DNA from: Desulfosporosinus orientis DSM 765 | GTDB taxonomy: Bacteria; Bacillota; Desulfitobacteriia; Desulfitobacteriales; Desulfitobacteriaceae | DNA length: 64,000 nt | Direction: 5' to 3' | Assembly (NCBI RefSeq): GCF_000235605.1 | Contig: NC_016584.1 | Location: forward strand, 5,581,151 to 5,645,150 | Shown: piece by piece, positions 17,125 to 26,295 of the stretch | Layout: every line of letters begins with the position of its first letter | How positions within the stretch are numbered: the first letter of the stretch is position 1 | The notes under the pieces: model-generated | Databases searched by the model: none | What the model was told of the DNA's origin: nothing | Seen by the model: only the letters and a program-made list of their open reading frames with translations | Made by a program: the position numbers and the translations under genes

Positions 17125-18939
17125 TCATACCCTAAAACTAAGAACTGTAATATCATCCCTCTGAGGTTCTTCATGGCGATAATCCAATAAAGCCTGTTCA
17201 AAGAAATGACGTTCTTCATCACTATTATGATGGCTGAACTCTTCCATCAATTCTATGAATCGCTGGCGGCCAAAGGAATGGTTTTTAAGTCCTCCATTCT
17301 GATCAAGGAATCCATCCGTCGTAATGTAAAAGGAATCTCCTTCACATAGGTCAATCTTTGTATCTTCAAAGCTTTGATTAGGATCTGATTTCAAATAGCC
17401 GATACTGTGACGATCCCCTTTAATCCTGTTGACCCCAGCTTGATTTTTATGGTAAAGATCAATCTTAGCTCCCGCAAATAGCAATGTGTTTCCTTCTATA
17501 ATGCATATCCCAATATCTAAACCATCATCTGTGATGCATGTCCCCTGCTTATGAAGAGCAGACTTTATTCTGAGATTTAATTCTTTGATTATCTCGCTAG
17601 GGCTATTGTAATATCCATCCTGAATAATGTCGTTCAAAATTGGAGCAACGGCCATGGTCATCAAAGCTCCTGGTACACCATGCCCTGTACAATCCGCCAC
17701 CGCTAAAATAACCTTATTGCCTGATTTCCTCAGCCAATAAAAGTCCCCGCCCACAACATCTCTCGGCAGCCATAGGACAAAGCTGTCTTTAAAAGCGTCC
17801 CTCATTTCTTGACCTGAGGCGATGATTGTCTCTTGCAATTTTTTAGCATAGTCTATGCTATCCATTATCTTAAGGTTTTTTTCCTTAAGTTCCTGAGTCC
17901 GTTCATTAACCTTTTGTTCCAGCTCTTCACTCAACTGGATCGCCCGTTTTAAAGGATTGGCAATTCGGCTTGAAATTAAGTAAAAAACAAGAGTCACTAA
18001 AACAAGAGCCAATAAGGTGGTAAGAATCGTATTTGTCATAATCGACGTCAGAAATCCAACTGTTTCCTTTCTCGGGACCTGGATGACTAACTGCCAATCC
18101 GTCGATTGGAGACCTTGGTGTACAAGGTCAATAATCTCACCTTCAGTGTTTTCGTACTCGATAACTTCCGGTTGATCAGAACCTTGATTTACCCTATTTA
18201 AAACCTTTTGACAAATATCTGCAGGCAGTATATCCCCTAACTGTCGACCACGATCATCTAAATTAGCTGCCAGGTAAATTCGACCTGATTGGTCAACCAG
18301 CCATATAGTGCCAATTTCTCCAAACTTATAGGATTTTAATTCCTGGGAAATATCATCAAGATCTAAGCCAACTCCTGTAACCCCCAGGGGATCCTCCGGA
18401 TTACCTAATAAGGCATTAATAAAAACAAAGGTATTATTCCGTTCTTTATTATAATCAATATTAATGGAGATAGGTTTTTTAGTTTTAATCGTATCAAAAA
18501 ACCATTTATCCTGAGGATTCGTTTCCGAAAGCTTCCCTACCACTCCGTTTTCTGCCCAATAATTGTGAGTTACAGCACTGGCTAAAAAAGTATTGCTGTA
18601 ATCATATTCTGTAGCAATTCGATTCAATTTTTCCTGGGCTAATTTTTGAGTTACAATGTCCTTTTCTCCATTAGAAACCCATTCAGAAAAAAATGGATCC
18701 TGAGCCATGATTAATGATGTCTCTTTAGCCCTTGATATTCTACCCTCAATTTTTCCAGCTGCAGATTGAATGATAAAAAATAAGTCCTTAGTTTTGAGCT
18801 TTTCAGTAACTTCCTTCTTGGTGATGTTATAACTTAAGTATCCCGTTAAAAGCATTGAAATTGCAATACTAATACAGGCTAACAAAATAACCCACATTGT
18901 GTTTTTATCATATAAGGCAGTTCTTTTTATCTTGTTCAC
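17125..18939 (-). CDS. siaA: Membrane sensor PP2C/SpoIIE-type phosphatase (SiaA-like)
   Basis: 604 residues. A first membrane helix (about 12-34) is followed by an extracytoplasmic Cache-like sensor (about 40-300), a second helix (about 300-328), a short HAMP/coiled coil and a PP2C domain. Metal-binding residues are visible in DVVGGDFYW and DCTGHGVPGAL. SiaA dephosphorylates SiaC in response to an external cue. It lies between the siaC homologue upstream and the GGDEF gene downstream, in the same order as in the Pseudomonas aeruginosa siaABCD system apart from the position of siaB and siaC. Confidence 0.85.
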   Translation of the reverse strand: MNKIKRTALYDKNTMWVILLACISIAISMLLTGYLSYNITKKEVTEKLKTKDLFFIIQSAAGKIEGRISRAKETSLIMAQDPFFSEWVSNGEKDIVTQKLAQEKLNRIATEYDYSNTFLASAVTHNYWAENGVVGKLSETNPQDKWFFDTIKTKKPISINIDYNKERNNTFVFINALLGNPEDPLGVTGVGLDLDDISQELKSYKFGEIGTIWLVDQSGRIYLAANLDDRGRQLGDILPADICQKVLNRVNQGSDQPEVIEYENTEGEIIDLVHQGLQSTDWQLVIQVPRKETVGFLTSIMTNTILTTLLALVLVTLVFYLISSRIANPLKRAIQLSEELEQKVNERTQELKEKNLKIMDSIDYAKKLQETIIASGQEMRDAFKDSFVLWLPRDVVGGDFYWLRKSGNKVILAVADCTGHGVPGALMTMAVAPILNDIIQDGYYNSPSEIIKELNLRIKSALHKQGTCITDDGLDIGICIIEGNTLLFAGAKIDLYHKNQAGVNRIKGDRHSIGYLKSDPNQSFEDTKIDLCEGDSFYITTDGFLDQNGGLKNHSFGRQRFIELMEEFSHHNSDEERHFFEQALLDYRHEEPQRDDITVLSFRV

Positions 18940-18995
18940 ATTCTCACTCCTGTTACCTGTTTAATAGGCACATTAGTGTGATATCTTATAAAAAT

Positions 18996-19382
18996 TTAAT
19001 GGTCGTTGACCTCTGGAATAATGTTGAACGGAAAGGTTATATCCTCTTTGAATTCCTCCGCGCATTCCACTTCACTTTCATTCTCCATATCACAATACCA
19101 ATTAAGTTGTATATGAACCCCCTGTTGAAAGGATTTTTCGAAGTTTTCCAAGAGCATCATAATACATTTAGAACTACTTGTATTTACATAGCTAAGCCGA
19201 ACCTCAACTTTTAGTTCAGACGGGTTTGTCGCTAAGAGAGTATCTATCCAGGTAAAGACCGGATCATAAAATTTGAAGGCATTCTCAGGGTAAGATTGTC
19301 CTTTTATAATCAAAATCCCTTTATCCGGGTCAAAATCAATCATGGGAGTAGCTTTAGTAGGTTCAAACAACAATTTTTCCAT
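18996..19382 (-). CDS. siaC: SiaC family regulatory phosphoprotein (DUF1987)
   Basis: 128 residues. It shows the DUF1987 core LSYVNTSSSKCIMMLLENFE, in which the NTSS segment carries the residue phosphorylated in SiaC, and the N-terminal TPMIDFDPDKGILIIKGQSY. In the known system the unphosphorylated protein activates the diguanylate cyclase SiaD. It is 14 bases downstream of the siaB homologue and 56 bases upstream of siaA, so the partner-switch set is complete. Confidence 0.87.
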   Translation of the reverse strand: MEKLLFEPTKATPMIDFDPDKGILIIKGQSYPENAFKFYDPVFTWIDTLLATNPSELKVEVRLSYVNTSSSKCIMMLLENFEKSFQQGVHIQLNWYCDMENESEVECAEEFKEDITFPFNIIPEVNDH

Positions 19383-19396
19383 CTCTTTTCACCTCT

Positions 19397-19945
19397 TTAA
19401 ACCATTACTGTTAGGGTAAAAAACGATAAATCCTGCATATCTCTAATTGAATACTTAATCGGTTTGCTAGCTTTTCTGGCTATATCAATAAGCCCAAGAC
19501 CAGCTCCGGAACTATCTGGAGGGAGTTCTTTCTTTATTTGTTCTTTGTACCGCTTCTTTAACTGATCTTTATCCAAGGCTATTAAGGAATCCAGCTGATT
19601 GGCTAATTTGTCAGCGTCAGCTTTTTCGATTAAGTTCCCGGAGGAAATAAAATAACCTTCTTCCCCACTGCTGATGGTCACAATACCAGAATTATATATG
19701 CGATTATAAGATTCTCCGCCTAGTTTTGAATTGGCGTATTTTTTTATATTATTGGTAGTTTCCACAAAAATAGCGAAAACATTGTAAATAGCGTTACGAG
19801 GACGATTCTCTGCTTCCATGTGCTGCATAATGGCTTCCCCAAGCTCTTCAATGATCCCTTGGGAAAAACGACCGGAAAAACTAATGAGAATCCCATTAGA
19901 ACTTAAAGTGCTTTGTAAATCAATGAGCATCTTGTCGTCAAACAT
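19397..19945 (-). CDS. siaB: SiaB family protein kinase (DUF6272)
   Basis: 182 residues with a GHKL-like ATPase fold as in anti-sigma-factor kinases. The N-box-like segment is FAIFVETTNNIKKYAN and the glycine-rich lid is SGAGLGLIDIARKA. SiaB phosphorylates SiaC and opposes SiaA. It is first in the leftward operon siaB-siaC-siaA-GGDEF. ATG at 19945 follows AAGGAGGAG. Confidence 0.85.
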   Translation of the reverse strand: MFDDKMLIDLQSTLSSNGILISFSGRFSQGIIEELGEAIMQHMEAENRPRNAIYNVFAIFVETTNNIKKYANSKLGGESYNRIYNSGIVTISSGEEGYFISSGNLIEKADADKLANQLDSLIALDKDQLKKRYKEQIKKELPPDSSGAGLGLIDIARKASKPIKYSIRDMQDLSFFTLTVMV

Positions 19946-20065
19946 TTTACTCCTCCTTATTTCAAAACCTTTATTAAGACATCTTTCGACGTGTCAGATT
20001 ATTATTCCTTCATTTTTTCTGGTGTTATAATACTGAACCTCAAGTTGGGGATATTGCTGTGTCTA

Positions 20066-20108
20066 TAAAAAAATACCGTTCTCAGGTATGACCTAGAGAA
20101 CGATATTT
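20066..20108 (-). terminator. Rho-independent terminator after mgtC
   Basis: The arms AAATACCGTTCTC (20071-20083) and GAGAACGATATTT (about 20096-20108) pair with one mismatch. In the leftward direction the stem is followed by a U tract (A-run at 20066-20073 on the plus strand). It lies 20 bases after the mgtC stop codon. Confidence 0.8.
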
Positions 20109-20127
20109 AGCAGAACTATAGTTATTT

Positions 20128-20874
20128 TTACATTGAGGGATTATCGGGCTTATCAGGGCTTTTGGAACGCCGGAACAAACGCTTCCGGAAAGGTATTAAT
20201 GAATGCCGGGTATTTCCTACATGTTCTGCCGAATATATCCCATCAATTTCGTTGATATCATCAATAATCTGTTCCATTTTAACTTTTCTAAAGGGTGTTC
20301 TCACTTTATATTCGATAGTAGTCCTGTTATTCTCTTCCTTTAATAATGTCATCGAGATATTTTGGGGCACTATACTATGGGCCTCCAACAGGCGATTTAT
20401 TTCTTTTACTTTACAAGTTCCGTTAATGGCCACTACCTTTAAGGTTTGGCTATTTCGCAAGAAATACGTTTCGACCGAGCGTTCCAACGTAAGGAATACC
20501 AGTATCGTCACAAAAAAGGACGCAAAATAGAATCCTGCTCCTGCAGCCAGCCCAATGGCGGCGACGACCCAAAGTGAGGCAGCGGTCGTTAGTCCTTTCA
20601 CTGAGGTTTTATCTCTTAATATGGTTCCTGCTCCTAAAAAACCAATGCCTGATACAACTTGAGCAGCCAATCGGGCAGGGTCCTTGTTTACTACTGTAAA
20701 ATCATTAAAACCATACATTGATAAAATCATCACTAACGCAGATCCTAAAGAAACTAAAATATGAGTCCTAAACCCTGCCGGACTGTCATTTTTTTCCCTT
20801 TCAAACCCTACGATTCCTCCAAAAACACAAGCGATAAACAATCTGAAAGCTATCTCATACTCCGTGATAGACAT
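20128..20874 (-). CDS. mgtC: MgtC/SapB family membrane protein
   Basis: 248 residues. Four to five N-terminal membrane helices carry the MgtC signature (GGIVGFEREKNDSPAG, LVSLGSALVM, GIGFLGAGTILRD). A C-terminal ACT-like cytoplasmic domain follows, with a basic tail. The family is linked to Mg2+ limitation and membrane energetics. It is a single gene with its own terminator. Confidence 0.88.
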   Translation of the reverse strand: MSITEYEIAFRLFIACVFGGIVGFEREKNDSPAGFRTHILVSLGSALVMILSMYGFNDFTVVNKDPARLAAQVVSGIGFLGAGTILRDKTSVKGLTTAASLWVVAAIGLAAGAGFYFASFFVTILVFLTLERSVETYFLRNSQTLKVVAINGTCKVKEINRLLEAHSIVPQNISMTLLKEENNRTTIEYKVRTPFRKVKMEQIIDDINEIDGIYSAEHVGNTRHSLIPFRKRLFRRSKSPDKPDNPSM

Positions 20875-21000
20875 CTTAATTCACCTCGTTCCCAAAAACA
20901 ATTAGATTAAGAAATTCTATTCTACTCGTAATAGATTTCACTATACTATACGATAAATCTGATTATAATTCCTTTTTTCCCATAAGAAAAGCCTATTGCC

Positions 21001-21753
21001 CTAAAATACCTCTAATCCTACCGGGCAATGGTCTGAACCATAAACATCACTATAGATCGACACATTCTTTAACTGGTCTTTCAGACCTGCAGAAACGCAA
21101 AAGTAGTCAATTCTCCATCCTGCGTTGTTTGCTCTGGCATTAAACATGTATGACCACCAGGTATAGGCATCCCTTTGCTCCGGATAAAAAAACCGGAATG
21201 AATCAATAAAACCATGGTTTAGCACTTGGCTGAATTTATCTCTTTCTTCACTGGTAAACCCGGCATTTTTTTTGTTTGTTTTGGGATTTTTGAGGTCAAT
21301 TTCCTGATGGGCTACATTTAAATCCCCACAAAAAATTATCGGTTTTGACTTCTCCAATGTTTTAAGATACGCTAAAAAATCATCTTCCCATTTCATTCGA
21401 TAGTCCAGTCTGGCCAACCCTCTTTGGGAGTTAGGTGTATAAACAGTGACAAGAAAAAAAGGTTCATACTCCAGGGTGATAACTCTTCCTTCCTGATCAT
21501 GCTCTTCCATACCGATACCATAGCTCACATTGATAGGTTCTGTTTTAGAAAATATTGCTGTGCCGGAGTACCCTTTTTTCTGGGCAAAATTCCAGTAAGA
21601 ATAGTATCCGTCTAATTGAAAAGGAATCTGCTCCTCTTGAATCTTTGTTTCCTGAATGCAGAAGACATCCGCATTCTCCTTTGTGAAGAAATCCAGAAAA
21701 CCATTTTTTACACAAGCACGAAGCCCATTAACGTTCCATGATATTAATTTCAT
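21001..21753 (-). CDS. xth: Exodeoxyribonuclease III (AP endonuclease)
   Basis: 250-residue EEP-fold nuclease. The active-site blocks are [27 protein letters not shown] and [13 protein letters not shown], containing the metal Glu, the Asp/Asn pair and the final His. It repairs abasic sites and digests 3' ends. The frame extends to 21780, but ATG at 21753 has GAGGAGAGC ahead and gives the family N-terminus MKLISWN. It is a housekeeping gene bordering the tail cluster. Confidence 0.95.
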   Translation of the reverse strand: MKLISWNVNGLRACVKNGFLDFFTKENADVFCIQETKIQEEQIPFQLDGYYSYWNFAQKKGYSGTAIFSKTEPINVSYGIGMEEHDQEGRVITLEYEPFFLVTVYTPNSQRGLARLDYRMKWEDDFLAYLKTLEKSKPIIFCGDLNVAHQEIDLKNPKTNKKNAGFTSEERDKFSQVLNHGFIDSFRFFYPEQRDAYTWWSYMFNARANNAGWRIDYFCVSAGLKDQLKNVSIYSDVYGSDHCPVGLEVF

Positions 21754-21895
21754 GACAAAGCTCTCCTCTTCCCACGTCAAACTATAGTCCTGTCTTCCGA
21801 TTATAATGGTTTTAAAGAGATTATTCTATATCTAAATTGTTTTGCACACTGTTGCCATATTTTTATTATTACGCTCTCTTTTGATGGTTGGATAT

Positions 21896-21926
21896 AAAAA
21901 TGCCTCTCACCTTAAAGGGTGAGAGG
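21896..21926 (-). terminator. Terminator at the end of the tail/lysis operon
   Basis: CCTCTCACC (21903-21911) pairs with GGTGAGAGG (21918-21926) across a short loop. In the leftward direction it runs into ATTTTTATA. It lies about 170 bases beyond the amidase stop codon and marks the left boundary of the tailocin locus. Confidence 0.75.
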
Positions 21927-22094
21927 TAATAAACAGCTTATCATTCCTGTATTTGTCTATTTTGGCAAGGAACGATTACTTTCCATCATTAAGTTGACTA
22001 ATTCCATCTTATAGGTCTTACCCTGTGAGAAAAAAATGCCGTTGGAGCCTGATGAACCTCATCTCAAAATCACATAACCAAAAGACAATTTTAT

Positions 22095-22853
22095 TCATAT
22101 TGTATTTGCAACTAGCCAATCTGCGGCATTCTTTGCCGTATGTTTGGCTTTCTCTCCAGACAAATAAATTTCATTAGGATGCCCCAGCTTAGGACCGCCG
22201 ATATTGAACAAACGTCTAGCGGCCATTGCTTCCGGCAGCGTTGTTGCGGCACCATTTCTGCAGGTCATAAGGCACTTAAACTCGTCAGCGTATAAATCCG
22301 CAGACGATTGATCCTTTGCTGTGTAATAAACAACGACATTTTCCAGCAGCACTTTCTCATCGTCACCTTCCACTTCTTTTTTCAGATTCGACATAAGCCG
22401 TCCCCATGGGAACTTATCTCCTGGGCATTTTGTCGCGTATTGGTCCTTATGCCGGTGGTGATCCCCAAGAGAGAGTTTAAATTTGTCATGAGCCCACAAA
22501 GCGCTTTTGAGTAGCCCTTGATATTGAGCCTCCGACATCTCCTTTTCATCAAAATTGCCGATACAAACGATGGCAAAGGCCCGCTGATTCATGGTATACC
22601 CGCTGCCGTCAGGGGCCGGACCGGGATCGTGAGCCCCCGAGTACTTGATGTCTCTGCCCCATTCGATCGTCCCATCAGTCAGTACAACTAGGTTGTAGCC
22701 GATGTCTCCCCAGTAGTTGGGCAGTCCCATGTGCTCTTGCCTGATTTCCTCAGCGTTTTTCTCGTTGCCTGCGGTGTGATGGTAGTCAGCCATGGTTATG
22801 TTACATGGCCTGATTTCCATTGTGGCGTTTCCTTTCTGTTCATTGAGTTTCAT
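22095..22853 (-). CDS. N-acetylmuramoyl-L-alanine amidase (phage-type endolysin)
   Basis: Up to 252 residues. The N-terminal Amidase_2/PGRP domain (to about 165) has zinc ligands in YHHTAG, HHRHKD and TKCPGDKF, and cleaves the peptide-glycan bond of peptidoglycan. The C-terminal 80 residues (VVVYYTAKDQSSADLYAD) resemble a cell-wall-binding repeat. The frame starts at 22853, overlapping the holin stop region. An internal ATG at 22820 (MEIRPCN) has AAAGGAAA ahead and may be the true start. As last gene of the operon it would release particles. Confidence 0.9.
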   Translation of the reverse strand: MKLNEQKGNATMEIRPCNITMADYHHTAGNEKNAEEIRQEHMGLPNYWGDIGYNLVVLTDGTIEWGRDIKYSGAHDPGPAPDGSGYTMNQRAFAIVCIGNFDEKEMSEAQYQGLLKSALWAHDKFKLSLGDHHRHKDQYATKCPGDKFPWGRLMSNLKKEVEGDDEKVLLENVVVYYTAKDQSSADLYADEFKCLMTCRNGAATTLPEAMAARRLFNIGGPKLGHPNEIYLSGEKAKHTAKNAADWLVANTI

Positions 22854-22854
22854 T

Positions 22855-23262
22855 TTATTTCATTTCACTTTTCTGTTGCAACTGCTCAAGCACTTTTGTA
22901 AAAACCGGCGGTAATGGCACCCCGATGATTCCAAGATTCTCAGTTACAGATACCCATTCCCGAGCAGCATAATAGTAGATGGCCAACGTTCTAAGGATCG
23001 GATCATCATTACCCAGCATCCGATCAAGCAGTACAGCCATTGCCACAACGGCAAGAATGGCACCCTTGCGGATGCCACCCCAGAACATGACTTCACTGTT
23101 AACTTGCTTTTTCTTAATAGCTCCAAGGAACCCTGTAGCGTAATCGATGACCATCACTACAACAAGTACATTTAGTGCTGCGTCCCACCCTCCAAGCCAT
23201 GCACTGACAGTTGTCCCTCCTATAGCTACCAGGGTGTTTAGCCCGAATTCTTTTATGTTCAT
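22855..23262 (-). CDS. Phage holin (holin_4/TcdE-like family)
   Basis: 135 residues. About three hydrophobic segments follow a short N-terminus. The family core is VMVIDYATGFLGAIKKKQVNS followed by FWGGIRKGAILAVVAMAVLL. Holins of this family permeabilise the membrane so that the amidase reaches the wall, and related proteins (TcdE, UtxA) export toxins. It lies directly ahead of the amidase, giving a holin-lysin cassette at the end of the tail operon. Confidence 0.9.
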   Translation of the reverse strand: MNIKEFGLNTLVAIGGTTVSAWLGGWDAALNVLVVVMVIDYATGFLGAIKKKQVNSEVMFWGGIRKGAILAVVAMAVLLDRMLGNDDPILRTLAIYYYAAREWVSVTENLGIIGVPLPPVFTKVLEQLQQKSEMK

Positions 23263-23320
23263 AGTCCATCCTCCTTCATTTTGGGCATAAAAATAACCGC
23301 CAAAATGACGGTTTAGGTAC

Positions 23321-23581
23321 CTAATGCCTTATTTGATTTGATACACACGGGAGAGGCTCCTCAAGTTCTAGTAGCATTAGTAACATGACCTGATCAATAC
23401 ATTTATCAATTAAGGCTAAACGCTCTCTAAGTTGCTCGATTTGCTTTCCGTTAATCTCGGGATTCTTAAGCAAGAAATCAATATTTGCATTTAGTTGTTC
23501 TAGCAGTATAATTTTAAACCGAATGCCCTCTTTGACGACAATCTCCCCTTGTAAAGTTGGTACCGGCAGCCGTTGCCACAA
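23321..23581 (-). CDS. Small hypothetical protein in lysis module
   Basis: At most 86 residues, not recognised. The body is helical and leucine-rich (KIILLEQLNANIDFLL, QIEQLRERLALIDKCID), likely a coiled coil. The start is uncertain. AAGGGGAG lies inside the frame near codon 12, so translation may begin there at a non-ATG codon. It lies between xkdX and the holin gene, where PBSX has xhlA, but no membrane anchor like that of XhlA is seen. A 280-base gap upstream (23582-23861) holds a short CTGAAAAGACTCAG hairpin and no gene. Confidence 0.45.
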   Translation of the reverse strand: MWQRLPVPTLQGEIVVKEGIRFKIILLEQLNANIDFLLKNPEINGKQIEQLRERLALIDKCIDQVMLLMLLELEEPLPCVSNQIRH

Positions 23582-23861
23582 CTGCCGGCCAAAACAATGT
23601 TACAGCGCATCCTATAAAGGTGGCGTAGCTCAACTGAAAAGACTCAGTTTTTGCCTCATAACTTTATTACGTTTAGTGACCAAATTTATAGGGGTCTACT
23701 ATTATGGTAAATTATTCCTCCTCTTGTAATTATCATAATACAGTTTCACTATTTGTGCCCCGTTAATTCCACCATGTAAAACAAATGTTTTCCTGGTAAT
23801 TTCCACAGATAAATTTGATTTCCCAGGTAAATCTTGTTTCGCATAATTTGTCTATTGTGCA

Positions 23862-23996
23862 TTAAGCAACATAATCGATTCCGGTGATAGCTTGATATTG
23901 CTCGGGCGTAATCTTGCCTTTAATCACAAATATTTTCACTTGATCAATAGTATAATTCTTTGGATAATTGTCAGAAACGAACTTAACCCAATCCAT
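23862..23996 (-). CDS. xkdX: XkdX family small tail-cluster protein
   Basis: 44 residues, too short for usual gene calling. The sequence runs [20 protein letters not shown] then [20 protein letters not shown] and ends DYVA. It matches the XkdX family, which has the WxKI/VKxxYxxxxI start and the ITxEQYxxITG end, found after fibre genes in PBSX-like clusters. The role is unknown. The start codon abuts the stop of the gene upstream. Confidence 0.8.
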   Translation of the reverse strand: MDWVKFVSDNYPKNYTIDQVKIFVIKGKITPEQYQAITGIDYVA

Positions 23997-23997
23997 A

Positions 23998-24312
23998 TTA
24001 CATCAATCCTCCTATTACCAGAGCTAAAATAGCCTGAGCATTTTGAGATTGCAGGTCATCAATCTTTTGTTCAATAGTTTGCTTATCTGCACTATTCTCA
24101 GCATCAATAGCCATTTTTTCTTCCTGCCATTGAACTTGTGTTAACTCGGAAATATCTTCATGTTGAGGTATGTCACCATCATATGCGAACACAAAACATG
24201 ACCCATCAGATTTGTATGCTTGAGAACCGGCTACAATCAAATTTATATCAATGTTCTTGTAATCGCTCTGACCGAACATATTGGTAAAATTAACGATTTT
24301 TCCAAATTTCAT
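23998..24312 (-). CDS. Small tail-fibre-associated protein
   Basis: 104 residues, not assigned to a named family. The first 75 residues look globular ([20 protein letters not shown]), and the end is a coiled coil with a hydrophobic tail ([21 protein letters not shown]). The order fibre, this gene, xkdX matches PBSX-like clusters, where such proteins are fibre chaperones or fibre-tip partners. That role is inferred from position. Confidence 0.6.
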   Translation of the reverse strand: MKFGKIVNFTNMFGQSDYKNIDINLIVAGSQAYKSDGSCFVFAYDGDIPQHEDISELTQVQWQEEKMAIDAENSADKQTIEQKIDDLQSQNAQAILALVIGGLM

Positions 24313-24325
24313 TTATTACTCCTCC

Positions 24326-25756
24326 TTACTTGAGCACATTGTGAAGTATACCGTAGGTGATAGGACCATAATAGCCGCCCGAACTATTTACAAATGCAAG
24401 GCTTTGTGTTGAGTTATATTGTTTGTACAAGGCGCCTTCTGTCATCACTGATATCCACTTGCACGAACTGCCAAGGTTAAGTGTAGAACCGAATTGCGTC
24501 CCGGCAGAATTTAACACCTTTACATGGTAATTACCATCGTATGTCTCAACATAAATGCGATCCGTTGCTGTGTGCATTACACTGTCTTCGTGATTAATGC
24601 CTGTCAAGTGCGATAATATTGTTCCATTTTTATCTGTAACATAGAAATCGTCATAGCGTGAATTGCTCCATAACATTCTATCCTTACTTACAAACACTAC
24701 ATTCATATATGAACTCGGTGTAAATGTAACAGTGTTGATAAGTGTACCTGCTGAATTATATAACCGTGCTATGCCGCTATCAGTACCACCGTTGGCCCAT
24801 ATACCTTCTCCATCTACAAATGATATGACGCCATTAGCCAATGCGGAAGAGTTTAGGTATGGGCCCAAAGATCCTTTTTTGTCTAGTGTTCCTATTACAT
24901 TAAAGATACTTTTACCTGTTAGAATATTAGACGCGATTAAATCGGGGTCGCCTAATACCTTGCCATCGCCAATTACACCACCATAATAACCCTGTGGGAT
25001 TACTTGGTCTGTAGTACTGGGTGTAATAATTGTTTCGCTACCTACCTTATTTGGCATAGTACCTACTATATCCCCTGCATCTGTGGACGCTGTTTTTCCA
25101 GAGAGAAGGTCAGATGCAGATGCATTACCAGAGCCACCTTCACCCTGTAGTATAAAATTTGCACCATCGTACCTCAATGTATATATTCCATTTGCTTTTA
25201 GATTAGTTACGTCTGTACCGTTTGATTTCTTAATACCCTTTGCACCCTTACCATTCCAGTTAAGAGTTGATGCACCTGTGCTATCAACATTAATTTTTAC
25301 GCTTACTGCCATTCCTGTTGTAAGTGCCGCTATCGCAGGGATTGCTATTGCGTACGTGTTTTCTGCGCCAGTTGTTACCCCCGCATAGGGTACTTGTAGC
25401 GTATAATCTGCTAGATGGTTATTGACTTCCATTTGTAAATTGTTTATTTTATCAGCATTTTGTTTTACAGTTTCTATAGTTCGTCCTGCCCCTGCAAGAT
25501 CGGACACTTCCTGATTGGTATAATTATTAGCATTGCTTTCGGCGGCATTGGCTTTGGTCTGCGCCCCTGAAGGAGTTTCTTTCGCATCCCATTCAATGCT
25601 TTTTGTCGCATAATCTTCCTGATGAGCAGCAAGGGCGTCCTCTCTCGCCTTCAGTTGCGTATCGATGGTATCGGCGTTAACGTTAAATATTTCCACGTTG
25701 TAAAATTCTTCTTCTCCTGGTTTTACCAAATTATAATTGGAAGTGACAGTAGCCAT
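24326..25756 (-). CDS. Tail fibre / receptor-binding protein with propeller-like C-terminus
   Basis: 476 residues. The N-terminus (SNYNLVKPGEEEFYNVEIFN) is the adaptor typical of fibres after DUF2313 proteins. A coiled-coil shaft (70-115), a beta-rich section, and a LLSGKTASTDAGDIVGTMPN module follow. The C-terminal 150 residues hold about four repeats of roughly 40 residues, each with an N/D-x-x-G turn (LYNSAGT, VTDKNGT, VLNSAGT, FVNSSGG), suggesting a small beta-propeller. It probably decides the target range of the particle. Confidence 0.75.
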   Translation of the reverse strand: MATVTSNYNLVKPGEEEFYNVEIFNVNADTIDTQLKAREDALAAHQEDYATKSIEWDAKETPSGAQTKANAAESNANNYTNQEVSDLAGAGRTIETVKQNADKINNLQMEVNNHLADYTLQVPYAGVTTGAENTYAIAIPAIAALTTGMAVSVKINVDSTGASTLNWNGKGAKGIKKSNGTDVTNLKANGIYTLRYDGANFILQGEGGSGNASASDLLSGKTASTDAGDIVGTMPNKVGSETIITPSTTDQVIPQGYYGGVIGDGKVLGDPDLIASNILTGKSIFNVIGTLDKKGSLGPYLNSSALANGVISFVDGEGIWANGGTDSGIARLYNSAGTLINTVTFTPSSYMNVVFVSKDRMLWSNSRYDDFYVTDKNGTILSHLTGINHEDSVMHTATDRIYVETYDGNYHVKVLNSAGTQFGSTLNLGSSCKWISVMTEGALYKQYNSTQSLAFVNSSGGYYGPITYGILHNVLK

Positions 25757-26295
25757 TAACTTATTACCTCACTTTTTAATTGATAATAGGAATAAGCTGC
25801 TAGTTGGCCGTGCGTGAAATTTGCCAACTTTAAATGTTGATTGTAACGGAGTTCGACCGTAATGATAATGTTAGCAGGAACCATTTTCCTAGTTATCTTC
25901 TCGATTTCATTAAACATCCTACGGTTAATCAATTCTAACTTAATGTTTAAGGTATACAAGTTCGAGTTCAGTACCATTACATAGCCATTTTCACCGCAAA
26001 GATTATTCATTTTATCGACAAGCTCTCTATAGGTATAGGGCAGCTTGTCATTCCATTTTGCTTGCACCCGAAAACGCCTGCTTTCCAGATCGTCATTAGC
26101 GAAGGGGGTGATAGTCAACATTTTTTCACGCCTAGCTATTCCGTTTTCTGTCGCAGTCTGGATGAATTGAACATTCAATAGGTCGGCAACAGCTTGACGA
26201 ATTAAGGAAATCTCAATGTTATCCGTGTTTGATATTTCTTGAAACTCCTTAAACTCACTTAAAAAATCGGGCCAGTATTCGCGTATCGGAATCAT
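25756..26295 (-). CDS. DUF2313 baseplate-associated protein (YmfQ-like)
   Basis: 179 residues. Members of this family lie between baseplate J and fibre genes and join the fibre to the baseplate, as Mu gp48 does. Family features include REYWPDFLSEFKEFQEI at the N-terminus, the LTITPFANDDLESRRFRVQA segment and MVPANIIITVELRYNQH near the end. It overlaps the baseplate J gene by four bases and the fibre gene by one. Confidence 0.82.
   Translation of the reverse strand: MIPIREYWPDFLSEFKEFQEISNTDNIEISLIRQAVADLLNVQFIQTATENGIARREKMLTITPFANDDLESRRFRVQAKWNDKLPYTYRELVDKMNNLCGENGYVMVLNSNLYTLNIKLELINRRMFNEIEKITRKMVPANIIITVELRYNQHLKLANFTHGQLAAYSYYQLKSEVIS

Noticed and set aside
23610-23690. tRNA-like start GGTGGCGTAGCTCAACTG
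   Set aside because: The D-arm-like start is not followed by an anticodon arm of normal size or by a GGTTCGA T-arm; the acceptor ends do not pair.
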